Origin: Gammaproteobacteria bacterium
GTDB lineage: Bacteria; Pseudomonadota; Gammaproteobacteria; J113
Length of the DNA stretch: 6,042 nt
Assembly (NCBI GenBank): GCA_003694425.1
Contig: RFJX01000289.1
Span: 1-6,042 of the forward strand
Direction of reading: 5' to 3'
Part shown: positions 1-5,941 of the stretch, piece by piece
How positions within the stretch are numbered: the stretch's first letter is position 1
Layout of the letters: the number at the start of each line of letters is the position of its first letter
Made by a program: the position numbers and the translations under genes
Notes under the pieces: model-generated
Databases searched by the model: none
The model's input: only the letters and a program-made list of their open reading frames with translations
Told to the model about the DNA's origin: nothing

Positions 1-2209
1 CCACGGACAGCTCCATGCCGGTCCCCACCAGCGGTTTCTCCGCCTGCAGGGTGGGCACCGCCTGGCGCTGCATGTTCGAGCCCATCAGGGCGCGGTTGGC
101 GTCGTCGTGCTCCAGGAAGGGGATCAGCGACGCGGCCACCGAGACGATCTGGCGGGGTGAGATGTCCATGAACTGGACCTTGTCCGAACTGACCAGGGTG
201 AACTCGTTCTGGTACCGGGCGGAAATGAGGTCGTCTGCCAGGCGCCCCTTGTCATCGACCCGGGCATTGGCCTGGGCGATGTAGTACTGCCCCTCCTCGA
301 TGGCGGAGAGATAGACCACCTCGTCGGTCACCTTGCCGTCGACCACCCTTCGGTAGGGGGTCTCCAGGAAGCCGTACTCGTTGCTCCGGGCATAGACGGC
401 CAGCGAGTTGATCAGCCCGATGTTGGGACCTTCCGGGGTCTCGATGGGGCAGAGCCGCCCGTAGTGGGTCGGATGTACGTCGCGCACCTCGAAGCCCGCG
501 CGCTCGCGGGTCAGCCCGCCGGGTCCCAGGGCGGACACCCTGCGCTTGTGGGTCACCTCGGACAGCGGATTGTGCTGATCCATGAACTGGGAGAGCTGGC
601 TGGAACCGAAGAACTCCTTGATCACCGCCGAGACCGGCTTGGCGTTGATCAGCTCCTGTGGCATCGCCCCCTCGGATTCGGCCAGTGAGAGCCGTTCCTT
701 GACCGCCCGCTCGACCCGCACCAGACCGATGCGGAACTGGTTCTCCGTCATCTCGCCGACGCTGCGCACGCGGCGGTTGCCGAGATGGTCGATGTCGTCG
801 ATCACCCCCTTGCCGTTGCGGATGTCGACCAGGGTCATGAATACGTCGATGATGTCGGAACTGTCCCCGAGTTCCTGGTACAGCTCCTTCGACAGCTCGT
901 CCTTGCGCTGGGAGAAATAGACCCCGTCGTACAGGATCCCGGGGCCGGTCAGGGTATCGCGGCCCACCCGGAGGTTGAACTTCATCCGTCCGACCCGCGA
1001 AAGGTCATAGCGTTCGGGATTGAAGAACAGGTTGTGGAACAGGTTCTCGGCGGCCTCCTTGGTGGGCGGCTCGCCGGGACGCATCATGCGGTAGATCTCC
1101 ACCTGCGCCTCGAGGGCGTTCTGGGTGGGATCGATGCGCAGGGTGTCCGAGATGTAGGGCCCGCAGTCCAGGTCATTGGTGTAGATGGTCTGGACCCCGG
1201 GGACACCCAGTTCGTGCATCTTCGCGATCAGCTCCTCGGTCACCTCGGTGTTGGCGGGCGCGACCACCTCGCCGGTCGAGGTATCGATCAGATCGTCGGC
1301 CAGCACCTTGCCGATGAAGAAATCCTCGGGCACCTCGATCCATTCGAGTCCCGCCTTCTCTATCGCCTTGATGTAGCGCATCGTGATGCGCTTGTCGGCC
1401 TCGACCACGACCTTCCCTTTTGTGTCCCTGATGGGGAAGGTCAGGGTCTCGCCGCGGAGCCGTTCCGGTACCAGCTTCAGGAAGATCTTCCCGTCCTTCA
1501 GCTCGAAGCTGTCCTTGTCGAAGAAGATGTCGAGGATCTGCCGGGTGTCGTAACCCAGCGCCCGCAGCAGGATGGTGGCGGGGATCTTGCGCCGGCGGTC
1601 GATGCGGACATAGACCTGGTCCTTCGGATCGAACTCTATGTCGAGCCAGGACCCGCGATAGGGGATCACCCGGGCCGAGAAGAGCAGCTTGCCCGAGGAA
1701 TGGGTCTTGCCCTTGTCATGATCGAAGAAGACCCCGGGGGAGCGGTGAAGCTGGTTGACGATGACCCGCTCGGTGCCATTGATGACGAAGGTGCCGTTCT
1801 CGGTCATCAGGGGCAGTTCGCCCATGTAGACCTCCTGCTCCTTGATGTCCTTGATCGCCTTCTGGGCGCCCGACTCCTTGTCGTAGATCACCAGGCGCAG
1901 CTTGACCCGCAGGGGGGCGGAATAGGTGGTCCCGCGGATCTGGCACTCGTTGACGTCGAACACCGGCTCGCCGAGGCGATAGGAGACATATTCCAGCATG
2001 GCGTTGCCGGAATAGCTGACGATGGGGAACACCGACCTGAAGACGGCATGCAGGCCCTGATCCTCACGCTCCTCCGGGGCCCGGTCCAGCTGCAGGAACT
2101 GGCGGTAGGACTCGATCTGCGTGGCCAGCAGATAGGGGACCTCCAGCACCGTGTCATTCTTGCCGAAACCCTTGCGGATACGCTTCTTGATCGTGTAGGA
2201 ATAGGGCAT
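1..2209 (-). CDS. rpoB: RNA polymerase beta subunit, N-terminal 736 residues (3' end outside window)
   Basis: RpoB forms one pincer of RNA polymerase, contributes to the catalytic centre and binds rifampicin. The frame is open from 2209 to the window edge and encodes about 736 of an expected ~1,370 residues. It begins [13 protein letters not shown], matching the gammaproteobacterial N-terminus. Recognisable blocks follow in order: FRSVFPI near residue 57, the beta-lobe segment [27 protein letters not shown] (fork-loop region), the rifampicin cluster [13 protein letters not shown] (about 533-545), and [16 protein letters not shown]. It ends in [13 protein letters not shown]. Rifampicin-contact residues equivalent to E. 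coli Q513, D516, H526, R529, S531, L533 and I572 are all present, so the target looks wild type. Relative to E. coli as I remember it, there is a net insertion of about 22 residues at 427-451. An in-frame ATG at 2215 (adding Met-Ser) is an alternative start; 2209 matches homologues and has GGTGAT at a suitable distance. rpoC should follow outside the window. Confidence 0.98.
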   Translation of the reverse strand, partial: MPYSYTIKKRIRKGFGKNDTVLEVPYLLATQIESYRQFLQLDRAPEEREDQGLHAVFRSVFPIVSYSGNAMLEYVSYRLGEPVFDVNECQIRGTTYSAPLRVKLRLVIYDKESGAQKAIKDIKEQEVYMGELPLMTENGTFVINGTERVIVNQLHRSPGVFFDHDKGKTHSSGKLLFSARVIPYRGSWLDIEFDPKDQVYVRIDRRRKIPATILLRALGYDTRQILDIFFDKDSFELKDGKIFLKLVPERLRGETLTFPIRDTKGKVVVEADKRITMRYIKAIEKAGLEWIEVPEDFFIGKVLADDLIDTSTGEVVAPANTEVTEELIAKMHELGVPGVQTIYTNDLDCGPYISDTLRIDPTQNALEAQVEIYRMMRPGEPPTKEAAENLFHNLFFNPERYDLSRVGRMKFNLRVGRDTLTGPGILYDGVYFSQRKDELSKELYQELGDSSDIIDVFMTLVDIRNGKGVIDDIDHLGNRRVRSVGEMTENQFRIGLVRVERAVKERLSLAESEGAMPQELINAKPVSAVIKEFFGSSQLSQFMDQHNPLSEVTHKRRVSALGPGGLTRERAGFEVRDVHPTHYGRLCPIETPEGPNIGLINSLAVYARSNEYGFLETPYRRVVDGKVTDEVVYLSAIEEGQYYIAQANARVDDKGRLADDLISARYQNEFTLVSSDKVQFMDISPRQIVSVAASLIPFLEHDDANRALMGSNMQRQAVPTLQAEKPLVGTGMELSV

Positions 2210-2226
2210 GCTCATCACCGCTCAGT
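2210..2226 (-). promoter_or_regulatory. rpoB ribosome-binding region with two candidate ATGs
   Basis: On the minus strand the sequence GAGCGGTGATGAGCATG carries two in-frame ATGs, at 2215 and 2209. GGTGAT is complementary to the anti-SD end of 16S rRNA (AUCACC). If aligned as part of AGGAGGTGAT it leaves about 8 nt to the ATG at 2209, which favours that start. For 2215 there is only a weak GAG 5 nt upstream. No strong purine-rich SD exists, unlike for rplJ or nusG. Confidence 0.5.
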
Positions 2227-2240
2227 CAATAGTCTTCCAT

Positions 2241-2257
2241 CCGGCCAGCCGGGCCGG
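2241..2257 (-). other. Hairpin upstream of rpoB
   Basis: CCGGCC and GGCCGG form a perfect 6-bp stem around a 5-nt loop in the rplL-rpoB gap, about 32 nt before the rpoB ATG. No U-run follows, so it is not a terminator. It may protect the 5' end of a processed rpoB mRNA, but that role is inferred. Confidence 0.4.
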
Positions 2258-2268
2258 TCACCGGGTCG

Positions 2269-2294
2269 GTCCAGCCGCGTTCCGGCCGCTGGAC
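2269..2294 (-). other. Hairpin between attenuator and rpoB
   Basis: GTCCAGC (2269-2275) and GCTGGAC (2288-2294) are a perfect 7-bp inverted repeat around a 12-nt GC-rich loop. It lies directly downstream of the terminator, so only read-through transcripts contain it. E. coli has an RNase III processing hairpin in this gap. This could be an equivalent, but the stem is short for RNase III. Confidence 0.4.
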
Positions 2295-2307
2295 GAACCA
2301 TAAGCAG

Positions 2308-2338
2308 AAAAAGGCCGGTGGCCTGCTGGCCACCAGCC
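2308..2338 (-). terminator. Rho-independent terminator / attenuator between rplL and rpoB
   Basis: On the minus strand an 11-bp GC-rich stem (GGCTGGTGGCC with GGCCACCGGCC, one G-U pair) closes an AGCA tetraloop and is followed at once by TTTTTCT. That is the canonical intrinsic terminator form. It sits 48 nt after the rplL stop and about 100 nt before rpoB. E. coli has a partial terminator at the same place that lets only a minority of polymerases enter rpoBC. The same role is inferred here, because no promoter for rpoB is evident in the gap. Confidence 0.88.
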
Positions 2339-2349
2339 GCTTCCTGCCG

Positions 2350-2369
2350 GACGCTTGTCGCCAAGCGTC
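2350..2369 (-). other. GNRA-capped hairpin just after rplL
   Basis: GACGCTTG and CAAGCGTC form a perfect 8-bp stem capped by GCGA (a GNRA tetraloop) on the minus strand, 17 nt after the rplL stop codon and 11 nt before the terminator stem. No U-run follows. It is probably a 3'-end stabiliser or processing element of the rplJL message; the function is inferred. Confidence 0.55.
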
Positions 2370-2386
2370 GTGGGCACCCATCCGGG

Positions 2387-2767
2387 CTACTTGAGCTCGA
2401 CCTGGGCGCCAGCTTCTTCAAGCTGCTTCTTGGCCTCCTCGGCCTCTTCCTTGCTGACCCCTTCCTTGATCACGGACGGGGCGTTCTCCACCGCCTCCTT
2501 GGCCTCCTTCAGGCCCAGGCCGGTGAGCGCGCGGACGGCCTTGATCACGGCGACCTTGTTGTCGCCGAAGCCGGTCAGCACCACGTCGAACTCGGTCTTC
2601 TCTTCCGCGGCGGCAGCTCCGGCATCGCCACCGGCGACGGCCACGGGAGCGGCCACGGCGGCGGCGGAGACGCCGAACTTCTCCTCCATCGCCTCGACCA
2701 GTTCGACAACCTCCATCACCGTCATGTTGGCGATGGTCTCGAGGATCTCTTCTTTGCTGACTGCCAT
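2387..2767 (-). CDS. rplL: Large ribosomal subunit protein bL12 (L7/L12)
   Basis: L7/L12 is the multicopy stalk protein that recruits and stimulates translational GTPases (EF-Tu, EF-G, IF2, RF3). The product is 126 residues; E. coli has about 121. Residues 1-33 form the dimerisation and L10-binding domain ([20 protein letters not shown]). Residues 34-57 are the Ala/Gly/Val-rich hinge. Residues 58-126 are the globular domain, with the conserved [14 protein letters not shown] (residues 66-79) and [12 protein letters not shown] (83-94) that contact factors. The hinge is slightly longer than in E. coli. ATG at 2767 is preceded by GGAGAG (2774-2779) with 6 nt spacing. The gene begins 49 nt after rplJ, consistent with joint translation and L10-L12 feedback, and ends before the attenuator. 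Stop is TAG. Confidence 0.99.
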   Translation of the reverse strand: MAVSKEEILETIANMTVMEVVELVEAMEEKFGVSAAAVAAPVAVAGGDAGAAAAEEKTEFDVVLTGFGDNKVAVIKAVRALTGLGLKEAKEAVENAPSVIKEGVSKEEAEEAKKQLEEAGAQVELK

Positions 2768-2816
2768 TGATTTCTCTCCGGATTGAATGCTGTTACACAG
2801 GAACCTTGCTGTCCGC

Positions 2817-3344
2817 TCAGGCGGCCTGCTTCTGATCGCGCACTGCGGCCAGGGTACGCACCAGCTTGGCGTGTGGTTCCGCCATGGTGCGGACGAACTG
2901 GCTGATCGGGGCCTTCATGACCGCCATCAGCTGGCTCACCGCCTGTTCCCAGGTCGGCAGGTTGGCCAGGGTCTTGATCTCCTCCGCCTCGAGCAGCTTG
3001 CCGCCGATGGCGACGAGCCGGACCTTGAGGTCCTCATGCTCCTTGCGGAAGTCCTGGATCACCCGTGCCGCGGCACCTGGATCGTCGATCGAGAACGCCA
3101 GCAGCAGTGGACCGGTCAGCGAATCGGTCATGCAACCGAAATCGGTCCCGTCCAGGGCCCGGCGGGCCAGGGTGTTGCGTACCACCTTGAGGTAGACATT
3201 CGCCTTCCTCGCCTCGGCACGCAAGGCGGTCATCGCCGCCACATCCAGTCCCAGGTATTCGGCCGCAATGGCCGAATGGGCCTTTCCTGCCACTTCGGAC
3301 AGCTCGGCAACGATTGCCTTCTTTTGCTCCAGGTTGAGACTCAC
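2817..3344 (-). CDS. rplJ: Large ribosomal subunit protein uL10 (L10), GTG start
   Basis: L10 anchors the L12 dimers to the 23S GTPase-associated region and, as L10-L12, represses its own mRNA. The product is 175 residues starting at GTG ([15 protein letters not shown]), aligned with the E. coli start MALNLQDKQAIVAE. A strong AGGAGG (3350-3355) lies 5 nt before the GTG. The open frame extends upstream to 3509, but that part is the structured leader and has no homology to L10. The N-terminal rRNA-binding domain includes [11 protein letters not shown] (residues 54-64). The C-terminal helix, about 131-175, binds L12. It is 10 residues longer than in E. coli (165 aa) and contains two similar segments, QFVRTMAE and KLVRTLAA. 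rplL follows after 49 nt. Stop is TGA. Confidence 0.98.
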   Translation of the reverse strand: MSLNLEQKKAIVAELSEVAGKAHSAIAAEYLGLDVAAMTALRAEARKANVYLKVVRNTLARRALDGTDFGCMTDSLTGPLLLAFSIDDPGAAARVIQDFRKEHEDLKVRLVAIGGKLLEAEEIKTLANLPTWEQAVSQLMAVMKAPISQFVRTMAEPHAKLVRTLAAVRDQKQAA

Positions 3345-3355
3345 GTCTTCCTCCT
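3342..3355 (-). promoter_or_regulatory. Ribosome-binding site and GTG start of rplJ
   Basis: AGGAGG (3355-3350), AAGAC spacer and GTG (3344-3342) on the minus strand. The near-perfect SD is what fixes the non-ATG start, since no in-frame ATG lies nearby. A strong SD with a weaker start codon suits a gene controlled at translation initiation. Confidence 0.9.
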
Positions 3356-3400
3356 GATGAATGAGCAGGTCAGTATGCTGTCCTGCAGTCCTGTCACCTC

Positions 3401-3457
3401 GCATGCGGCCGCTATGGCCGCATGCCCCAGTCACGGCGTCCCGTCCGCGGCATGCGG
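3401..3457 (-). promoter_or_regulatory. Three-segment alternative-hairpin element in rplJ leader
   Basis: Three segments share a GCATGC core on the minus strand: A at 3457-3449 (CCGCATGCC), B at 3426-3416 (GGCATGCGGCC) and C at 3410-3401 (GGCCGCATGC). B pairs perfectly with A over 9 bp (22-nt loop) or with C over 10 bp (5-nt loop, ATAGC), and cannot do both. The element lies between the L10 leader fold and the rplJ SD, which begins about 45 nt after segment C. No U-run follows B-C, so it is not an intrinsic terminator. The pairings are read directly from sequence; any switching role is inference. Confidence 0.6.
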
Positions 3458-3464
3458 TCCGGGA

Positions 3465-3551
3465 CCACCGTCTGCGCAGGCCACCCGCCCCGTTCGCTGG
3501 AGCGGACACTTAGGTCTCTCGCCAGAGAGACACCTGCGGTCTTTGACGGCC
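3465..3551 (-). promoter_or_regulatory. L10 leader: autoregulatory mRNA structure bound by L10-L12
   Basis: This is the conserved leader by which L10-(L12) represses rplJL translation. Seen on the minus strand: outer helix CCGTC (3549-3545) with GACGG (3472-3468); asymmetric purine-rich internal loop AAAGAC opposite CA, the kink-turn position; inner helix CGCAGG (3538-3533) with CCTGCG (3480-3475). Inside it, GTCTCTC and GAGAGAC (3531-3525 / 3520-3514) form a 7-bp hairpin with a TGGC loop, followed by CCTAAGTG. The primary motif GTCAAAGACCGCAGGTG ... CCTGCGCAGACGGTG matches the L10 leader consensus I know from proteobacteria. It starts about 200 nt before the rplJ GTG, so repression must act through downstream structure. 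Confidence 0.9.
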
Positions 3552-3555
3552 GCAA

Positions 3556-3686
3556 CCGGGAGGTCCCCGGCAACAGCCCAAAGTCTCCGGTGCCCCCGCT
3601 TCACCTCGGGAGCACCCGGGCCGCGCCCGATCGCGCGGCATCGATCCGTCCTTTCACGGGGACGGCGACACGTCCCCGCAGGCCGA
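3556..3686 (-). other. Non-coding rplA-rplJ spacer, upstream part, with four hairpins
   Basis: The whole rplA-rplJ gap (3345-3686, 342 nt) is non-coding. The part before the L10 leader contains four minus-strand hairpins: 3657-3678 (CGGGGACG/CGTCCCCG, 8 bp, starting 8 nt after the rplA stop), 3620-3639 (GCCGCGC/GCGCGGC, 7 bp), 3589-3616 (10 bp with one G-U, 8-nt loop) and 3556-3570 (CCGGG/CCCGG). None is followed by a U-run, so no intrinsic terminator separates rplA from rplJ. E. coli has an L10 promoter in the comparable region; I see no convincing -35/-10 pair here. Confidence 0.5.
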
Positions 3687-4382
3687 TCAGGCGGCCAGTG
3701 CCGTCCTGTCGATCGTGAGCCCCGGCCCCATGGTGGTGGAGACGGTGATCTTCTTGAGGTAGACACCCTTGGCGCTGCTCGGCTTGGCCTTGTTCAGGTC
3801 ATGGACAAGTGCCTTCAGGTTCTCCTCCAGCTTCTCCACATCGAAGGAGACCTTGCCGATGGGGGCGTGGACGATGCCGCCCTTGTCGGCCCGGTAGCGG
3901 ACCTGGCCCGCCTTGGCATTCCTGACCGCCGTTGCCACATCAGGGGTCACGGTGCCGACCTTGGGATTGGGCATCAGCCCGCGCGGACCGAGGATCTGGC
4001 CCAGTTTGCCGACCACCGCCATGGTCTCGGGGCTGGCGATGACCACGTCGAAATCGAGATTGCCGCTCTTCACCTGCTCGGCCAGGTCTTCCAGCCCGAC
4101 TACGTCGGCCCCGGCGGCCCTCGCCTCATCGGCCTTCTCACCGCTCGCAAAGACCGCCACCCGAACCTGCCTGCCGGTGCCGTTGGGCAGCACCGTGGCG
4201 CCGCGGACCACCTGGTCGGACTTGCGGGGGTCGATGCCGAGGTTGACGCTCACCTCGACCGTCTCGTCGAACTTGACGGAGGAGAGATCCTTCAGGAGCT
4301 TGAGGGCCTCCTTCAGGTCGTAGACGCGGCTGCGGTCGACCTTCTCCTCGATCATGCGGATGCGCTTGCTCTTCTTCGCCAT
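3687..4382 (-). CDS. rplA: Large ribosomal subunit protein uL1 (L1)
   Basis: L1 forms the mobile L1 stalk that helps release E-site tRNA, and is the translational repressor of the rplK-rplA mRNA. The product is 231 residues (E. coli 234). Start [15 protein letters not shown] at 4382 matches family N-termini; the frame extends further upstream only through rplK sequence. Domain I is formed by both termini, domain II by the middle. The L1 signature [11 protein letters not shown] spans residues 131-141, followed by the conserved [21 protein letters not shown] (157-177). The SD GGAGG (4392-4396) lies inside the last codons of rplK, and only 4 nt separate the rplK stop from this ATG, so translation is probably coupled. 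Stop is TGA. Confidence 0.99.
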   Translation of the reverse strand: MAKKSKRIRMIEEKVDRSRVYDLKEALKLLKDLSSVKFDETVEVSVNLGIDPRKSDQVVRGATVLPNGTGRQVRVAVFASGEKADEARAAGADVVGLEDLAEQVKSGNLDFDVVIASPETMAVVGKLGQILGPRGLMPNPKVGTVTPDVATAVRNAKAGQVRYRADKGGIVHAPIGKVSFDVEKLEENLKALVHDLNKAKPSSAKGVYLKKITVSTTMGPGLTIDRTALAA

Positions 4383-4386
4383 CGCT

Positions 4387-4815
4387 TCAGCCCTCCACGT
4401 CCAGGCCCATGCTGCGGGCGGTTCCGGCGATGGTCCGCACCGCGGCATCCAGATCGGCGGCCGTCAGATCCGGCTCCTTGCCCTTCGCGATCTCCTCGAG
4501 CTGGGCGCGGGTTACCTTGCCGACCTTCTGGGTGTTGGGACGGCTGCTCCCCTTGGCCACGCCAGCGGCCTTGCGCAGCAGCACCGAGGCGGGCGGGGTC
4601 TTGGTGATGAAGGTGAAGCTGCGGTCGGAATAGACCGTGATCACCACCGGGATCGGCAGCCCCTGCTCCATGTTCTGGGTCTTGGCGTTGAAGGCCTTGC
4701 AGAACTCCATGATGTTGACGCCGTGCTGGCCCAGCGCCGGACCGACCGGCGGGCTCGGGTTGGCCTGCCCCGCCGGCACCTGCAGCTTGATGTAAGCCGT
4801 AATCTTCTTGGCCAT
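4387..4815 (-). CDS. rplK: Large ribosomal subunit protein uL11 (L11)
   Basis: L11 binds the 1070-region rRNA of the GTPase-associated centre, is needed for stringent response activation of RelA, and is the site of thiostrepton action. The length of 142 residues equals the E. coli protein. The N-terminal domain (1-70) carries the proline-rich [21 protein letters not shown] (12-32). The linker and C-terminal rRNA-binding domain (about 73-142) include [10 protein letters not shown] and the [14 protein letters not shown] helix. The N-terminal [12 protein letters not shown] is the substrate region of PrmA methyltransferase in relatives. ATG at 4815 is preceded by GGGGAG (4830-4825) with 9 nt spacing, directly after the presumed L1 operator hairpin. 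It is followed by rplA after 4 nt. Stop is TGA. Confidence 0.99.
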   Translation of the reverse strand: MAKKITAYIKLQVPAGQANPSPPVGPALGQHGVNIMEFCKAFNAKTQNMEQGLPIPVVITVYSDRSFTFITKTPPASVLLRKAAGVAKGSSRPNTQKVGKVTRAQLEEIAKGKEPDLTAADLDAAVRTIAGTARSMGLDVEG

Positions 4816-4824
4816 GCGTGTTTA

Positions 4825-4856
4825 CTCCCCGGGTACAGACGCCTCGCGGCTCCCCG
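4825..4856 (-). promoter_or_regulatory. Probable L1 repressor site overlapping the rplK ribosome-binding site
   Basis: In the nusG-rplK gap the minus strand folds as CGGG-GA-GCC-GCGA-GGC-GTCTGTA-CCCG (4856-4830): a 4-bp stem, an asymmetric internal loop (GA opposite GTCTGTA), a 3-bp stem and a GNRA tetraloop. The rplK SD GGGGAG (4830-4825) begins at the last paired base. L1 operators in mRNA mimic the 23S L1 site; the combination of GGAGCC with GUCUG also occurs in E. coli 23S helices 77-78 as I recall it. Position before rplK is where L1 represses the L11 operon in E. coli. The fold is visible; L1 binding is inferred. Confidence 0.6.
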
Positions 4857-4892
4857 TAGCGGATTGCCCAAAGACGGGACGCGGCGCGCCCG

Positions 4893-5426
4893 TCACTCCT
4901 TTTCGACCTGGCTGAAGTCCAGGTCCACCGGCGTGGAGCGACCGAAGATGCTCACGGCCACGCGCAGCCGGCTCTTGTCGTAGTTGACTTCCTCAACCAC
5001 GCCATTGAAATCGTTGAACGGGCCGTCGATGACCCGGACCACCTCGCCCACCTCGAACAGCACCTTGGGCCGGGGCTTCTCGGTACCCTCCTGGATGCGC
5101 TGGAGGATAGCCTCGGCCTCCTTGTCCGAGATGGGGGCGGGCTTGTCGGAGGTGCCGCCGATGAAGCCCAGCACCCGGGGGGTCTCCTTGACCAGATGCC
5201 AGGTGTCGTCGTCCATCTCCATCTGTACCAGGACGTAACCAGGGAAGAACTTGCGCTCGGAGCGCCGCTTCTGGCCGTCCTTCATCTCCACCACCTCTTC
5301 GGTGGGGACGAGGATCTCCCCGAACTTGTGCTCCAGCCCGGCGCGCCGGATCCGCTCCTTCAGGGAACGGGCGACCTGGTTCTCGAACCCGGAGTAGGCG
5401 TGCACCACATACCACTTCATCGCCAT
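4893..5426 (-). CDS. nusG: Transcription termination/antitermination factor NusG
   Basis: NusG binds the beta-prime clamp helices, suppresses pausing, links RNA polymerase to ribosomal S10 and stimulates Rho. The product is 177 residues (E. coli 181). The N-terminal NGN domain (about 1-115) contains [24 protein letters not shown] and [12 protein letters not shown]. The KOW domain (about 124-177) contains [19 protein letters not shown] and ends [17 protein letters not shown], nearly identical to E. coli. SD GGAGGT lies in the last codons of secE, 6 nt before the ATG at 5426; a second ATG (MKWY) at 5420 is less well placed. Only 2 nt separate it from the secE stop, the usual secE-nusG pair. Stop is TGA. 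Confidence 0.99.
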   Translation of the reverse strand: MAMKWYVVHAYSGFENQVARSLKERIRRAGLEHKFGEILVPTEEVVEMKDGQKRRSERKFFPGYVLVQMEMDDDTWHLVKETPRVLGFIGGTSDKPAPISDKEAEAILQRIQEGTEKPRPKVLFEVGEVVRVIDGPFNDFNGVVEEVNYDKSRLRVAVSIFGRSTPVDLDFSQVEKE

Positions 5427-5428
5427 GC

Positions 5429-5806
5429 TCAGACCTCCCGTCCCATCAGTGTCTTGATCGCCCAGGCGATCACGGCGTCGATCCCCCAGAGGAACAGGGC
5501 GACCACGATGACGGTGATGATGATGACCAGGGTGGTCTGCATCGTCTCCTTCCGGCTCGGCCAGACGACCTTGCGGACCTCGATATTGGTGGCGCGGACG
5601 AACTCGGCGACCGCCCGTCCCCGCTCGGTCTGCAGGGCGATCACGGCCGCGACGACCAGGGCGGCCAGCAGCCCGAGCACCCGGAGCAGGAGGGACTGAT
5701 CGGCGAACCAGTAGAAGGCCGCCACGGCAGCCCCTATGACCAGCAGTGACGCAACCAGCTTGACGGAATCCAGCGATGAACCCTGAGTGTCGGCCCTAGA
5801 ACTCAT
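5429..5806 (-). CDS. secE: Preprotein translocase subunit SecE
   Basis: SecE clamps SecY in the inner-membrane SecYEG translocon. The product is 125 residues from MSSRADTQ, close to the 127 of E. coli. It has three predicted membrane segments: about 16-34, 39-58 and 92-117. This three-helix form is typical of enterobacteria and related gammaproteobacteria. The conserved amphipathic motif [17 protein letters not shown] (residues 76-92) precedes the last helix and is the essential part of the family. The frame is open further upstream, to an ATG at 5881, but that start lies inside the tRNA gene, so 5806 is chosen. The SD is weak (GGGA about 4 nt before ATG). The stop overlaps the region supplying the nusG SD. 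Confidence 0.97.
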   Translation of the reverse strand: MSSRADTQGSSLDSVKLVASLLVIGAAVAAFYWFADQSLLLRVLGLLAALVVAAVIALQTERGRAVAEFVRATNIEVRKVVWPSRKETMQTTLVIIITVIVVALFLWGIDAVIAWAIKTLMGREV

Positions 5807-5851
5807 GTCGTCCCATTCGTTGCGCCATCCGCTCCCTGCAGGGGGGAAAGA

Positions 5852-5927
5852 TGGCAGGGCAGGAGGGAATCGAACCCCCAACCTGCGGTTTTGGAGACCG
5901 CCGCTCTGCCAATTGAGCTACTGCCCT
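5852..5927 (-). tRNA. tRNA-Trp (anticodon CCA)
   Basis: A complete 76-nt cloverleaf is on the minus strand. Acceptor stem AGGGCAG/CTGCCCT is fully paired, D stem GCTC/GAGC, anticodon stem GCGGT/ACCGC with loop CTCCAAA (anticodon CCA at 5894-5892), 5-nt variable loop, and T arm GGGGG-TTCGATT-CCCTC with one G-U pair. The CCA end is encoded. The sequence strongly resembles E. coli tRNA-Trp. It lies 45 nt before secE on the same strand with no terminator between, so it is probably cut from a longer transcript that continues into secE-nusG. Confidence 0.98.
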
Positions 5928-5941
5928 TCTGAAACTGATCC

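Noticed and set aside
785..2770. Plus-strand open frame of 661 codons opposite rpoB and rplL
   Set aside because: It is antisense to rpoB and rplL, crosses two real genes and the attenuator, is rich in Leu, Gly, Asp and His as expected from reverse-reading of GC-rich codons, and resembles no protein family.
3374..3400. Possible promoter before rplJ (GTGACA ... CATACT on the minus strand)
   Set aside because: The spacer is only 14 nt and the -10 match is poor; it lies between the alternative hairpins and the SD, so a chance match is more likely.
3401..3425. B-C hairpin as a rho-independent terminator
   Set aside because: The stem is strong but is followed by GAGGTGACAGG on the minus strand and by CCCAG on the plus strand, with no U-run in either direction.
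3345..3509. L10 extended upstream to an ATG at 3509
   Set aside because: The extension covers the L10 leader and alternative hairpins; L10 homology starts exactly at the GTG at 3344, which has a strong SD.
4383..4448. L1 extended upstream to an ATG at 4448
   Set aside because: The added 22 residues are an alternative frame of the rplK 3' end; family N-termini (MAKKSKR) and the SD place the start at 4382.
2787..4607. Plus-strand open frame of 606 codons opposite rplJ, rplA and rplK
   Set aside because: Shadow frame over three conserved ribosomal protein genes and a structured leader; no recognisable domain.
5807..5881. Longer SecE start at 5881
   Set aside because: The extra 25 codons lie over the tRNA-Trp 3' half and its spacer, and are unlike any SecE N-terminus.
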